NCBI RefSeq assembly: GCF_014843845.1
Contig: NZ_JHQS01000129.1
Location: forward strand, 42,976-106,975
From: Mesorhizobium amorphae
GTDB taxonomy: Bacteria; Pseudomonadota; Alphaproteobacteria; Rhizobiales; Rhizobiaceae
DNA length: 64,000 nucleotides
Reading direction: 5' to 3'
The translations under genes were made by a program, and so were the position numbers. The notes beneath the pieces were generated by a model. That model was not told the origin of the DNA, ran no database searches, and worked only from the letters and a program-made list of their open reading frames with translations. The stretch's first letter is position 1, and each line of letters starts with the position of its first letter. Below are positions 1 to 9,516 of this stretch, piece by piece.

Positions 1-85
1 CAACATTTAAGACGCCGGATGCAATGAAAAATGCCAGCGAGCCGCGGGCCAGCCAGCATCGAACCTGGATTTTTGGAGTTGGGGC

Positions 86-2296
86 ATGGGGTTGGCGAAT
101 TGGGGACTGGGTCTGGCGGACAGCGCGGGCCCGGCGCATCGATCGATGGCAAAGGGAGTGGCCGTATTGCTGGCAGGTGCGGCGGCAATCGCATTGCTCG
201 CACCGCCCGCCAATGCCCAGCAGGCGGCCCAACCGGCGGCTGACCAGACGGATGAGGCGAAGACGGAAGAGCCCAAGCCTGCCGAGGCAGGCGCAACACT
301 GCTCGACAGGATCCTTGTCATAAGCCGCACCGGCGAAACGGCGATCGAATCGCTGGCCTCGGCCAGCCATGTCGACCGCGAACAGCTCGACCGCCGCATG
401 GCGACGACGCCGAACGAAATGCTGCTCCGCGTGCCGGGCGTCGCGGTACAGGCCGACGCGCGGCGCGTCAGCTCCAGCATCAACATCCGCGGCCTGCAGG
501 ATTTCGGCCGCGTCGCGGTGATAGTCGACGGCGCCCGCCAGAATTTCCAGCGCTCCGACCACGGCACGCAATCGACCTTCTATGTCGATCCCGAGCTCAT
601 CAAGTCCGTCGACGTCATCCGCGGCCCGGTCGCCAACACCTATGGTTCCGGCGCCATCGGCGGCGTCGTCTTCTTCGACACCAAGGACGCCGAGGACTTC
701 CTCAAGCCTGAGGAAACCTGGGCCGGCTCCGTCACCGGGCGCTACGAAAGCAACGGCAAGGGCTGGACCACCAGCGCCAGCGGCGCTTACCGCTTCAACG
801 AAAACTGGGATGTGCTGGGCAACATCGTCTACCGCAACTATGACGACTACAAGAATGGCGGCGGCGACACCGTTGCCGGCACCGGCTTCGACGTGCTGAG
901 CGGCCTGCTCAAGACCACGATCCGCCCCAGCGAAAACAGCGAATTGAAGCTCGGCTGGGTCGGCTCGAGCGACGGATGGACAGAGACCAGCGGCGGCGTG
1001 CCGGCGAACGATGTCGACTTGAAGTCGAACACCTTCACCGCTCGCTACAACATCACCGACGACGCCAAGAGCTGGCTCGACCTCCACATCAACACCTCCT
1101 ACAACAAGACCAACCTCGATCTGACGACCCTTGTTGCACAAAACCGGTTCGATCCGGTCACCGGCCTTCCCGTTGTGCTGCCGGCGGGCTCGATATCGAC
1201 CTTCGATGTCGGCACCACAGGCATCGACATCTGGAACACGTCACGTTTCGAGACCGCGGGCATCGCGCATGAGTTGACCTATGGCGGCGACTGGGTGGGC
1301 GACAATGTCGAGACGGGCGGCACGGCCGGCGGCGACAGTTTTTACACGCCGTCGGGCAAGCGCAACGTCTCCGGCGCTTACGTCCAGGACAAGCTGACCT
1401 GGGACTGGCTCGAAGTCATCACCGGCCTGCGCTATGACAACTACAGCCTGAAGGACTCGAGCAACGAAACATCCGGCGACAGGCTGTCGCCGCGCATCAC
1501 CGTCGGTGTCTCGCCATTCGAAAGCGCCGGCCTTGCCGGTCTGCAGTTCTACGGCACCTACGCGGAAGGCTACCGGTCGCCGTCGCTGACCGAAACGCTG
1601 ATCAGCGGCAACCATCCGGCCGGCGTCAGCTTCCCGTTCCTGCCCAATCCCAATCTGCGGCCCGAAACCGGCAAGACCACCGAGTTCGGTATCAACTACA
1701 AGCAGAACGACATTCTCGAAGCCGGCGACGCGCTGCGACTGAAGGCCGCCTACTTCAACAACAATGTCGACGACTACATCGAGGGCGTGACGCTCTCGCC
1801 CTTCGACCCGACCAGCGGTTGCCCATTCGGCCCGGGCATTCCGATCTGCTTCCAGTACCAGAACTTCGCCAAGGCCAAGATCAACGGCTTCGAACTGGAA
1901 AGCGTCTACGACGCCGGCTGGGGTTATGCCGGGCTCTCGGCCTCGATCATCAACGGTCACACCTTCTCGTATGAAGGCGAGCGGGCCGACCTCGCCACCA
2001 TCCCGTCCTCCCAGGTGACGGCGCAGCTTGGCGTTCGCTTCCTCGAAGACAAGCTGACCGTCGGCGGCGAAGTGCAATACAACGGCAAGCCCAAGGGCAA
2101 TCCAGTGGCCAAGGACTATACGCTGGTCAACGCCTTTGCCAGCTACCAGGCGACCGACAATTTGAAGGTGGACTTCCGCGCCGACAATTTGTTCGACGTC
2201 AAATACGCCAACCCGCTGAACGGAAGCACCACCGCCGTCCTCTACGAACCCGGCGTCACGCTGAAGCTGGCGGCGACCATGCGCTTTGGAGGCTGA
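86..2296 (+). CDS. TonB-dependent heme/hemoglobin receptor
   Basis: Outer-membrane beta-barrel receptor (736 aa) that would bind heme or hemoproteins and import heme with energy from TonB. The plug domain lies at roughly residues 95-220. The barrel contains the heme-receptor landmarks: a YRSP segment near residue 496 (FRAP in the family), a lone His at 510 and an NPNL box at 521-524. The protein ends in a hydrophobic strand, as outer-membrane proteins do. The ATG at 86 has GGAG 7 nt upstream. It gives a long n-region before the hydrophobic stretch that ends in PANA, so an internal ATG at 146 would give a more ordinary signal peptide but lacks a ribosome site. The rhizobial homologs are called ShmR, HmuR or BhuR. 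Neighbours (TonB, HmuQ-type monooxygenase) agree. No periplasmic-binding or ABC heme transporter genes are visible in the window. Confidence 0.9.
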   Translation: MGLANWGLGLADSAGPAHRSMAKGVAVLLAGAAAIALLAPPANAQQAAQPAADQTDEAKTEEPKPAEAGATLLDRILVISRTGETAIESLASASHVDREQLDRRMATTPNEMLLRVPGVAVQADARRVSSSINIRGLQDFGRVAVIVDGARQNFQRSDHGTQSTFYVDPELIKSVDVIRGPVANTYGSGAIGGVVFFDTKDAEDFLKPEETWAGSVTGRYESNGKGWTTSASGAYRFNENWDVLGNIVYRNYDDYKNGGGDTVAGTGFDVLSGLLKTTIRPSENSELKLGWVGSSDGWTETSGGVPANDVDLKSNTFTARYNITDDAKSWLDLHINTSYNKTNLDLTTLVAQNRFDPVTGLPVVLPAGSISTFDVGTTGIDIWNTSRFETAGIAHELTYGGDWVGDNVETGGTAGGDSFYTPSGKRNVSGAYVQDKLTWDWLEVITGLRYDNYSLKDSSNETSGDRLSPRITVGVSPFESAGLAGLQFYGTYAEGYRSPSLTETLISGNHPAGVSFPFLPNPNLRPETGKTTEFGINYKQNDILEAGDALRLKAAYFNNNVDDYIEGVTLSPFDPTSGCPFGPGIPICFQYQNFAKAKINGFELESVYDAGWGYAGLSASIINGHTFSYEGERADLATIPSSQVTAQLGVRFLEDKLTVGGEVQYNGKPKGNPVAKDYTLVNAFASYQATDNLKVDFRADNLFDVKYANPLNGSTTAVLYEPGVTLKLAATMRFGG

Positions 2297-2299
2297 CGA

Positions 2300-2737
2300 A
2301 TGAACTTGACGACATTGCTTCGTCTGCTGACCTCGGCGCTGGCGATGTCGCTTGCGACGGTGCCGGCGTGGACTCAGTCCGCGCCGGCCCCTGTCCTCAC
2401 CCTCGAACTCAACGGCGCGCAGCCCTCCGAGAAGGGCTGCCGGCTGACCTTCGTCGTCAACAATGCACTCGGCGCCGATCTTTCCAAGGCGGCATTCGAG
2501 ATCGCGCTGTTCAACGACGCCGGCGTCGTCGACCGGCTGACCGTCCTCGATTTCAAGGACTTGCCCAACGGTAAGACCAAGGTAACCCGCTTCGACCTTG
2601 CAGGAACGGACTGCGCCAAGGTCAGCCGCGTGCTGATCAACAGCGCGACCGAATGCGCGGGCAGCGGCGTCGAGCCAAGCGCCTGCATGCGCGGGCTGAA
2701 GACCGAGACAAAGACCGGCATTGCTTTCGGGGTCTGA
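2300..2737 (+). CDS. Exported hypothetical protein of the heme operon
   Basis: I do not recognise a domain. The 145-residue product starts with a signal peptide (hydrophobic residues about 5-22, likely cleavage near 25) and so should be periplasmic. It has four cysteines (47, 105, 119, 129), enough for two disulfides, and a beta-rich middle. It begins 3 nt after the receptor stop codon, so it is almost certainly cotranscribed and translationally coupled with it. Position alone suggests a role in heme uptake, perhaps as a periplasmic accessory to the receptor; that is inference. Confidence 0.8.
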   Translation: MNLTTLLRLLTSALAMSLATVPAWTQSAPAPVLTLELNGAQPSEKGCRLTFVVNNALGADLSKAAFEIALFNDAGVVDRLTVLDFKDLPNGKTKVTRFDLAGTDCAKVSRVLINSATECAGSGVEPSACMRGLKTETKTGIAFGV

Positions 2738-2871
2738 GGGCGACAGTGGGACTGCATTCCGCCTTCATGCAAGACGCAGTGGCTTGGCCCGTCTCCAGTC
2801 CGCTGCCATGGCAGGCAATCGATCTTGATTTGACAATACCACGTCGCCCGCGGCAGTTCTCGCCGCGAGAC

Positions 2872-3822
2872 ATGCAGGAAATCAGCCCCCTCCCCGACGA
2901 CGCCGGCAACGAACCGGCGATTGCGCCGCCCGAGCCGCTTGCGCGGCCGGCGGCCGATCGCAAATGGACGGTGGCGATCGCTGCCTCCTGCCTGCTGCAC
3001 GCGGCGGCCCTGGCGGCGTTCCTGATCGCACCCGCCGGAACATTTGAGACCGGGGACGCAATACAGTCAGAAGGCTCCGATCAATCGGGCGCCGACGTCG
3101 TCGGCACCGCTTTGGAAAGCCGGCCGCCTGACGCGATCGATGTTACCTTGGTGGCCGATCCGCAGCCGGCCAAGCCCGAAGCCGTTCAACCAGCGCCGCC
3201 GACCGAGGCGGCCCAACCCGTAAGGCAGGAGGCAACGCCTGAGCCTCCCTCGGAAGTCGCCGAAGAGGCTGCGCCGGACACACTGACGGCCGCCATTCCG
3301 AATGATCAAAGTGTCGCCCCAGCGGCTGAGACGCCGGCACCATCGGCGGTTCAACCGCAAAGTTCAGAGGCGCCGCCCGCCGACGAGCCTCCTGTTGACT
3401 TGCCTGCTGCCAAGGCCCCGGTTCCAAGCCCGAGGCCGAGCCCATCAGAATCGGTAGACGCTGGCGCGACAGATGGCGAGGAACGTGACGCGCTAGCGGC
3501 GGCCAGCAAGGGTAAAAAACAAGGCGCGGCCGGCAATGCGATGGAATCCGGTTACAGCGTTGAAGTTCAGAACAAGCTTGTCCGCGCCAACCGCCGCGTT
3601 TCCAAAGAGGTTCAGGCGAAGGCTGTCAACAATGCCAGGGTGGTTTTCGTCGTCATGGCCGATGGCAGCATCGGCGACTTGCAGCTTGCCGAAAGCTCGG
3701 GGTCGGATGAGCTCGACCAATTCGCTTTGAAACTGGTGCGCCAGCAAGCCCCGTTCCCGCCCATCCCACCCGAGACCGGCATGTCAAGCTGGGTGTTCAG
3801 GGCGCGGATCGGTCCGTTCTAG
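2872..3822 (+). CDS. tonB: TonB-family energy transducer
   Basis: Couples the inner-membrane proton-motive force to outer-membrane receptors. Order of parts: short cytoplasmic N-terminus, one transmembrane helix (about residues 32-54), a long Pro/Ala/Glu-rich periplasmic spacer with many PEP/PPxE-like runs (about 60-215), and a C-terminal TonB domain (about 225-316) with the pattern ARVVFVVMADG, LAESSGSDELD and a PFPPIP loop. The open frame extends upstream to 2653, inside the previous gene. The ATG at 2872 is preferred because it places the helix near the N-terminus, with ATG 2767 as an alternative; no start has a strong ribosome site. It sits directly behind the heme receptor, so it is probably a dedicated TonB. 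ExbB and ExbD are not in the window. Confidence 0.85.
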   Translation: MQEISPLPDDAGNEPAIAPPEPLARPAADRKWTVAIAASCLLHAAALAAFLIAPAGTFETGDAIQSEGSDQSGADVVGTALESRPPDAIDVTLVADPQPAKPEAVQPAPPTEAAQPVRQEATPEPPSEVAEEAAPDTLTAAIPNDQSVAPAAETPAPSAVQPQSSEAPPADEPPVDLPAAKAPVPSPRPSPSESVDAGATDGEERDALAAASKGKKQGAAGNAMESGYSVEVQNKLVRANRRVSKEVQAKAVNNARVVFVVMADGSIGDLQLAESSGSDELDQFALKLVRQQAPFPPIPPETGMSSWVFRARIGPF

Positions 3823-3885
3823 AGCCCCTCGCTTTTCCGTTTCAAAACCATCGCCAAACGTTACAATCCACTGGAAAGGAACCCC

Positions 3886-4200
3886 ATGTACATCGCCATG
3901 AACCGCTTCAAGGTCCAGAACGGCTCGGAAACCGCCTTCGAGGACGTCTGGAAGAACCGTGATTCCAGCCTTTCGGAGATGCAAGGTTTTCGGGAATTCC
4001 ATCTGCTGCGCGGCCCGGTCAACGAAGCTGAAGGCTACACGCTGTTTGCCTCGCACACGGTGTGGGCGAGCCACGATGATTTCGTCGCCTGGACCAAGTC
4101 GGAGAATTTCCGCGCCGCGCACCACAACACCGGCACGACGAAAGTTCATTATCTCGGCCATCCGCAATTCGAGGGCTTTTCCGTCGTCGAAGGCGCCTGA
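3886..4200 (+). CDS. hmuQ: Heme-degrading monooxygenase, HmuQ/IsdG type
   Basis: Cytoplasmic 104-residue ferredoxin-like-fold monooxygenase that opens the heme ring to release iron, ending the uptake route that begins at 86. The Asn-Trp-His set of the IsdG/HmuQ group is visible as N6, W69 and H79 with the usual Trp-to-His spacing of ten. Length fits the family (about 100-110). AAGGAACCCC precedes the ATG. It is 63 nt after tonB, and a glyoxalase-fold gene follows 1 nt after its stop. Bradyrhizobium japonicum HmuQ/HmuD are the characterised relatives. Alternative reading: a generic antibiotic-biosynthesis-monooxygenase domain protein, less likely given context. Confidence 0.88.
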   Translation: MYIAMNRFKVQNGSETAFEDVWKNRDSSLSEMQGFREFHLLRGPVNEAEGYTLFASHTVWASHDDFVAWTKSENFRAAHHNTGTTKVHYLGHPQFEGFSVVEGA

Positions 4201-4201
4201 C

Positions 4202-4573
4202 ATGGCAACACCTGCCGAAGATCCCGCCCGCAGCATCCCGGTCCTGCCCACGCCCGACATCGCTGCGACGCGCGATTTCTATTGCGATGAACTCGGTTTC
4301 GGCATCGTCGGGCCGGAGATGGACGACTATCTGATCGTGCGCCGTGGCGAAATCGAGATCCATTTCTGGAAGAGCGACGACCGCAAGCTGCCCGAAGTCT
4401 CGTCCTGCTACATCAGGGGTGGCGAGGTGCCGGCGCTGCACGCCGAATTTTCGGCGCGCCGCGTTGAAAAGCTCAGTCCCTTCACCGTTCGGCCATGGAA
4501 CATGACGGAGTTCTACCTCCGGGACCCGCATGGCAATCTGCTGAAATTCGGCTGCGCGCCCGAGGAGATCTGA
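4202..4573 (+). CDS. Glyoxalase/bleomycin-resistance (VOC) family protein
   Basis: A 123-residue vicinal-oxygen-chelate fold protein. It has the bleomycin-resistance-like pattern: PVLPTPDIAATRDFY at the start of the first beta-alpha unit and a FYLRDPHGNLLKFG ending. The proteins of this group bind small hydrophobic ligands or a metal; the substrate here cannot be read from sequence. The ATG lies 1 nt after the stop of the heme monooxygenase gene, which implies translational coupling and membership of the heme operon. Confidence 0.8.
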   Translation: MATPAEDPARSIPVLPTPDIAATRDFYCDELGFGIVGPEMDDYLIVRRGEIEIHFWKSDDRKLPEVSSCYIRGGEVPALHAEFSARRVEKLSPFTVRPWNMTEFYLRDPHGNLLKFGCAPEEI

Positions 4574-4593
4574 AGCTTCGCCGGGCAACCGTG

Positions 4594-5652
4594 TCAGCGT
4601 GGCGCCCAACCGAACAGCCGCCGCACTCTCCGCGTGAAGCGCTTGCGCAACTGTCGCCGGCGGTTCTTGCTACTGAGAAACGGCGTCAGCCGGGGATCGG
4701 CGGCCAGAGTGCCGAACCGCCGGACATGCTGCGCAAGGAACCCGGGCACGAAATCCCTGCCGTTGATGGCGCGTAGCCGCTCCGCATGGGCCAGCACATA
4801 ATCGAGGACATCCGCGCCCATGGTCGCTTCGTGGGCAAGATAGGCCGGCGATTGCTGCACATGGCCGCCGGCATAGGCAGCGCCGGCCGATACGTTGGCG
4901 CCATGCAGACGATAAAGGCCGAGACTCTCGGACAGGATCAGGCTGCCAGCGGCCAGATGCGCGCATGTCGCGGCAAAGTAGTCGGTCCCTGTCTTCACCC
5001 GAAACGGGAACGCCAGAACCGGTTCCAGCGCACCGCGCCGGAAAACCATCGACGAGGTCGGCGCCCACATCCAGCCATAGGCGCCGGGTCCGAAATAGGT
5101 CACCGGATGGTCCGATTGATAGCCAAGCTCGCCAGCCATCGCGCCAAGCTGCCTGAAGGCCGGAATGCCGATCCCGGCCGCCTCCGGTTCCGGTCGCGGC
5201 TTGCGCAACATGACATAGGTGCTCGCAAGCAAGGTCCGCTCGCTATCGACGAAGAAAACATCCGAACTGGATAGCGACGCCGTTCGCGTCGGGTTCAAAT
5301 GCGCCGACAGATGCGCAAGCAAGAAATTCGGCAGCCAGATATCGTCGGCATCGAGGAATGCAACGAAAGGCGCGTCGGTCGCGGCAAAGCCATCGCGAAA
5401 TCCCGCGATCTGCCCGCCATTCTCCGAGCGCGCCAGCAGTCGCAGGCGCGGGTCGCCAATCGCCTGGAGGAGTTCGCGGACATGTTCGGCCGAGCCGTCG
5501 GTCGAGGCATCGTCGACGATGACGCAGTCCCAGTTCCGGTAGGTCTGCGCCAACACCGAGCGGATCGCCTGTTCGACGTATGGGCGGTAATTGTAGCAGG
5601 TGATGACCACCGCCACGCGCGGCAGCTCAAACGGTGGGGACGTGTCTTCCAT
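4594..5652 (-). CDS. Glycosyltransferase family 2
   Basis: GT-A fold sugar transferase, 352 aa. The N-terminus shows the typical VAVVITCYNYRPYVEQAIRS strand-helix, then IVDDASTDGS and a nucleotide-sugar/metal site in FLDADDIW. The C-terminal part is basic (KNRRRQLRKRF), which may attach it to the inner membrane face. The ATG at 5652 has GAGG 8 nt upstream and is preferred over a GTG at 5682. It is convergent with the heme operon and lies 90 nt downstream of putA on the same strand. Acceptor and donor sugars are unknown; surface polysaccharide assembly is a guess from the family. Confidence 0.85.
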   Translation of the reverse strand: MEDTSPPFELPRVAVVITCYNYRPYVEQAIRSVLAQTYRNWDCVIVDDASTDGSAEHVRELLQAIGDPRLRLLARSENGGQIAGFRDGFAATDAPFVAFLDADDIWLPNFLLAHLSAHLNPTRTASLSSSDVFFVDSERTLLASTYVMLRKPRPEPEAAGIGIPAFRQLGAMAGELGYQSDHPVTYFGPGAYGWMWAPTSSMVFRRGALEPVLAFPFRVKTGTDYFAATCAHLAAGSLILSESLGLYRLHGANVSAGAAYAGGHVQQSPAYLAHEATMGADVLDYVLAHAERLRAINGRDFVPGFLAQHVRRFGTLAADPRLTPFLSSKNRRRQLRKRFTRRVRRLFGWAPR

Positions 5653-5742
5653 CTGATCGGCCTCGCCCGCTCGAATTGCCACCCATGTTCATCCGGCAGC
5701 TTTTCCTTTGCAACTTCGACGCAGGCGAGCGAAGTACGAAAC

Positions 5743-8700
5743 CTAGGCGGCCGCCAGCAGGCTGGCATTGCCGCCCGCCGCCGTGGTGTCGACGCAGACG
5801 GCCCTCTCATGTGCGTAGGCCGCCGGGTTGAGCACCTCGCTGACCAAAGGCACGATCGGGCCGCTGCGGTCGGCGATGACCTTGCGCACGATGCGCGCGG
5901 CCTCAGGCGTGCCGGAGAAGGCGACGACGTCGACGCGTAGCGAACGCGCCTCGACCGGATCGGGGCGTCCGTCGATAGCCGCCAGCGGCAAGCCCTTGCC
6001 AGTCAGCGCCGACAGTGCTGCCGGCGCTCCTGGCGCGACGGCGAGCACCGCATTGCCGGCGGCGAGCGCCTGTATCGTCTGCGCAAGCAGCGTGTCTTGA
6101 TCGGGACCGAGGCACAGCACCCGGCCGCGCGGCGACAGCGACAGCGTGTTGGCCTCGCCCGTCGGCCCGGGCAGGTCGACCTGGCCGAAATCGATGCCGG
6201 CGGCAGCCCCGATGGCCGCGGCGCCCTTGCCGCGCAGATGCTTCCTGAGGATGGCGACGCGGTCGGGCCGCGTCGACCAGCCGCCAAGCGTCGGATCGGG
6301 CAGATTGTCGGCAAGCTCGGTCGCCGTCACCTTGTGACCGTCCTCGATATGCGTGCCCGCCTCCGGCCCTTTGCGGAAGCGCCTCAGATAATGCGGCCCG
6401 CCGGCCTTCGGACCAGTGCCCGACAGCCCCTCGCCGCCGAAGGGCTGCGAGCCGACAACGGCGCCGATTTGGTTGCGGTTGACATAGATGTTGCCGGCAT
6501 GGATGCCGTCGACGAAATGCTGGACGCGACCCTCGATGCGGGTGTGCAGGCCGAAGGTCAGGCCATAGCCCTTGCGGTTGATGGCGGCGATGACGGCGTC
6601 GATCTCGTCGGCGTCGAACGTCGCAACATGCAGCACCGGCCCGAACACCTCGCGCTCCATCTCCTCGATGCCCTTGACTCGGAACACATGCGGCGCGACG
6701 AAGCGGCCATTCTTCGGCGCTTCGAGCTTGGCGATCAGCCGGCCCTGCAGGCCCATTTTCGTGCAATAGTCGCTGATCGAGGCCTGCGCCTCGTCGTCGA
6801 TGACCGGACCGACATCGGTCGAAATCTGCCAGGGATTGCCGAGGTTGAGTGCCTCCATGGCACCCTTCAGCATTTCCAGCATCTTCTTCTCGACGTCCTT
6901 CTGCACGTAGAGCATCCGCAGTGCCGAGCAGCGTTGGCCGGCGCTCTGGAAGGCCGAGGCAAGGATGTCGCGCACCGCCTGTTCGGGAAGCGCCGTGGAA
7001 TCGACGATCATCGCATTCAGTCCGCCGGTCTCGGCGATCAGCATCGCGTCGGGCGCGGCGGTCTCGGCCAGTTGCTTCTCGATCAGCTTGGCGACCTCGG
7101 TCGAGCCGGTGAAGCAGACGCCGGCAATGCGCGGATCGGCGGTCAGCGGGCCGCCGACCGACGGACCGTCACCCGGCAGTAACTGGATGACATCTTCCGG
7201 TACGCCGGCCTCGCGCAGCATTTCGACGGCGCGGAAGGCGATCAGCGGCGTCTGCTCGGCCGGTTTGGCGACGACCGAATTGCCGGTGACCAGTGCCGCG
7301 GCGATCTGGCCGGTGAAGATGGCGAGCGGGAAATTCCAGGGCGAGATGCAGACGATCGCGCCGCGTGCCTGCGTGCCGCTCTCGGCATTGACCGCCTCGG
7401 CGGCGTAATAGCGCAGGAAGTCGACCGCCTCACGCACTTCGGCGACACCATCGGCGAGTGACTTGCCGGCCTCGCGGGTGGCCAGCGCGAAGAACTCGAC
7501 CGCATTGGCTTCATAGAGGTCGGCGGCACGGTTGAGGATCGCGGCGCGCTCGGCGACGGGGCGTTTCGCCCATGCCGGCTGCGCCTCTACCGCGATGCGC
7601 ACGGCGGTCGCGACCTGCTTGGCGTCCGCCTCGTGGACAGAACCCACCACTTCGTCCGGCTTCGCTGGATTGGTGATCGGGCGCTGCTTGCCATAGCCGG
7701 CGGCGCGGGTAATCGGCTTGGCGTGCCAGCGGTCCGACCCGGCGAATTCCGCCTTCGCCTTTTCGATCGCGGCCAGCGTCACCGTATCGGTGGTATCGAA
7801 TCCCCTCGAGTTGCGGCGCCCACCGCCGAAGATGGCAAAGGGCCGGGCGATAGCCGGATTGGCGGCCGGTCCCTGCTTCTCGACCGTTTCCAATGGATCG
7901 CGGGCGATATCCTCCGGTTCGACCTCCTCGTCGGTGAGCTGGTGGACGAAGGAGGAGTTGGCGCCGTTCTCCAGCAGCCGGCGGACCAGATAGGCGAGCA
8001 GGTCGGAATGGGCGCCGACCGGCGCATAGATGCGGCAGCGCGTGCCTTCGGCCTGGCGCACCGTCTCGTGCAATGCCTCGCCCATGCCGTGCAGGCGCTG
8101 GAATTCGAAGGCATCGCGGTTCGTCGCCATCGACAGGATGGCGGCGACGGTATGGGCATTGTGGGTGGCGAACTGCGGATAGATGCGGTCGGTCATCGAC
8201 AGCAGCTTCTTGGCGCAGGCCATGTAGGAGACGTCGGTGTTGGCCTTGCGGGTGAAGACCGGATAGCCGTCGAGCCCGAGCGTCTGCGCCCGTTTGATCT
8301 CGGTATCCCAGTAGGCGCCCTTGACCAGCCGCACCATGATGGTGCGGTCGTACTTTTTCGCCAGCGCGTAGAGCCAGTCGATGACGAAAGCCGCGCGCGG
8401 ACCATAGGCCTGGACGACAACGCCAAAGCCGTTCCAGCCGGCGAGTTCCGGCTCGGCCAGCACGCGCTCGATGACGTCGAGCGACAGGTCGAGGCGATCG
8501 GCCTCCTCGGCGTCGATGTTGAGGCCCATGCGCGAATGCCGCGCCGCCAACGCCAGCGACAGAAGCCGCTCGGCCATGACCGGCAGCATCGTTTCCTTCT
8601 GCGCCACTTCATAGCGCGGATGCAGCGCCGACAGCTTGACCGAGATGCCGTGGTTTTGGCGGATGTCCGGCCCATTGGAACCGGAGTCGAGCGAGGAAAT

Positions 8701-9354
8701 GGCGTCGGCATAGGCCCTGTGATAGCGCAGCGCGTCGGCCTCGGTGCGGGCCGCCTCGCCCAGCATGTCGAAGGAATAGAGATAGCCCTTCTGCGTCATC
8801 GGTCGGCCGCGCTTGACCGCCTCGGCGATGCTGCGGCCAAGCACGAACTGCTCGCCCATTTCGCGCATCGCCGCCGCGACCGCCTTGCGGATGACCGGCT
8901 CGCCGAGCCTGCGCACCATCGCGCGCAGCGTGCCTTCGATGCCGCCCTCGCCTTCGTCGAGCACGCGACCGGTCAGCATCAGCGCCCAGGTCGAGGCATT
9001 GACGAAGATCGAGCTGGAACCGCCCGAATGCGCCGACCAATCGTGCGGCGCGATCTTGTCGGCGATGAGGTCGTCCATCGTCTCGGTGTCGGGCACGCGC
9101 AGCAGCGCCTCGGCCAGACACATCAGCGCCACGCCTTCCTTCGTCGACAGGCCGTAGGCGGAGAGAAAGACTTCCATCAGCCGGGGATCGGACGAGCCGC
9201 GCACCGCCCGCACCAGATCGGCCGCACGGGCCGAGATCGCGTTGCGGTCCTTCGTCGACAGTTCTGTCGCCTCGGCCAGCCGCTTCACGGCCGCGTCTTC
9301 GGCGGGCAGATAGTTGGCGCGGATCTGCTGGCGGATGGCATCGAGCGCTGGCAT
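5743..9354 (-). CDS. putA: Bifunctional proline dehydrogenase / P5C dehydrogenase
   Basis: Oxidises proline to glutamate in two steps. At 1203 aa it carries an N-terminal helical region, an FAD-dependent proline dehydrogenase barrel (about 170-480), an aldehyde dehydrogenase domain (about 540-1000) with the FTGSTEVAK nucleotide motif, AETGG glutamate and catalytic Cys in SAGQRCSALR, and a C-terminal Rossmann-like extension. It lacks the ribbon-helix-helix DNA-binding domain of the E. coli enzyme, so regulation falls to the divergent Lrp-type gene at 9517. The ATG at 9354 has AGGA 6 nt upstream; an in-frame codon at 9375 is less likely. Confidence 0.95.
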   Translation of the reverse strand: MPALDAIRQQIRANYLPAEDAAVKRLAEATELSTKDRNAISARAADLVRAVRGSSDPRLMEVFLSAYGLSTKEGVALMCLAEALLRVPDTETMDDLIADKIAPHDWSAHSGGSSSIFVNASTWALMLTGRVLDEGEGGIEGTLRAMVRRLGEPVIRKAVAAAMREMGEQFVLGRSIAEAVKRGRPMTQKGYLYSFDMLGEAARTEADALRYHRAYADAISSLDSGSNGPDIRQNHGISVKLSALHPRYEVAQKETMLPVMAERLLSLALAARHSRMGLNIDAEEADRLDLSLDVIERVLAEPELAGWNGFGVVVQAYGPRAAFVIDWLYALAKKYDRTIMVRLVKGAYWDTEIKRAQTLGLDGYPVFTRKANTDVSYMACAKKLLSMTDRIYPQFATHNAHTVAAILSMATNRDAFEFQRLHGMGEALHETVRQAEGTRCRIYAPVGAHSDLLAYLVRRLLENGANSSFVHQLTDEEVEPEDIARDPLETVEKQGPAANPAIARPFAIFGGGRRNSRGFDTTDTVTLAAIEKAKAEFAGSDRWHAKPITRAAGYGKQRPITNPAKPDEVVGSVHEADAKQVATAVRIAVEAQPAWAKRPVAERAAILNRAADLYEANAVEFFALATREAGKSLADGVAEVREAVDFLRYYAAEAVNAESGTQARGAIVCISPWNFPLAIFTGQIAAALVTGNSVVAKPAEQTPLIAFRAVEMLREAGVPEDVIQLLPGDGPSVGGPLTADPRIAGVCFTGSTEVAKLIEKQLAETAAPDAMLIAETGGLNAMIVDSTALPEQAVRDILASAFQSAGQRCSALRMLYVQKDVEKKMLEMLKGAMEALNLGNPWQISTDVGPVIDDEAQASISDYCTKMGLQGRLIAKLEAPKNGRFVAPHVFRVKGIEEMEREVFGPVLHVATFDADEIDAVIAAINRKGYGLTFGLHTRIEGRVQHFVDGIHAGNIYVNRNQIGAVVGSQPFGGEGLSGTGPKAGGPHYLRRFRKGPEAGTHIEDGHKVTATELADNLPDPTLGGWSTRPDRVAILRKHLRGKGAAAIGAAAGIDFGQVDLPGPTGEANTLSLSPRGRVLCLGPDQDTLLAQTIQALAAGNAVLAVAPGAPAALSALTGKGLPLAAIDGRPDPVEARSLRVDVVAFSGTPEAARIVRKVIADRSGPIVPLVSEVLNPAAYAHERAVCVDTTAAGGNASLLAAA

Positions 9355-9516
9355 GGCGGTCCTGTGAACGAGCAAGAGGGAGCGGGCCGGCGGTCACCGG
9401 ACCGAATGGCGCAAGCTAGCACAATTGCGGATTTCGGTCGGTCCAAAGAAATCGACAAGGCAGGCCAATTGATCTATCATTTGCGCAAGCTTCCCGCCAA
9501 ATTGACCACAAAATTG
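9355..9516. promoter_or_regulatory. putA-putR divergent control region
   Basis: This 162-bp gap separates the divergent putA and putR starts and must hold both promoters. It contains a 9-bp direct repeat GCGCAAGCT at 9409-9417 and 9483-9491 and several ATTG/CAATTG elements, as expected for Lrp-family wrapping sites. Binding by PutR is inferred from the arrangement, not shown. Confidence 0.45.

Noticed and set aside
4019..4609. Minus-strand frame across hmuQ and the VOC gene
   Set aside because: Overlaps two genes with clear motifs and shows no domain.
7633..9516. Long open frame running antisense through putA into putR
   Set aside because: Only the part from 9517 matches a family; the rest mirrors putA codons.
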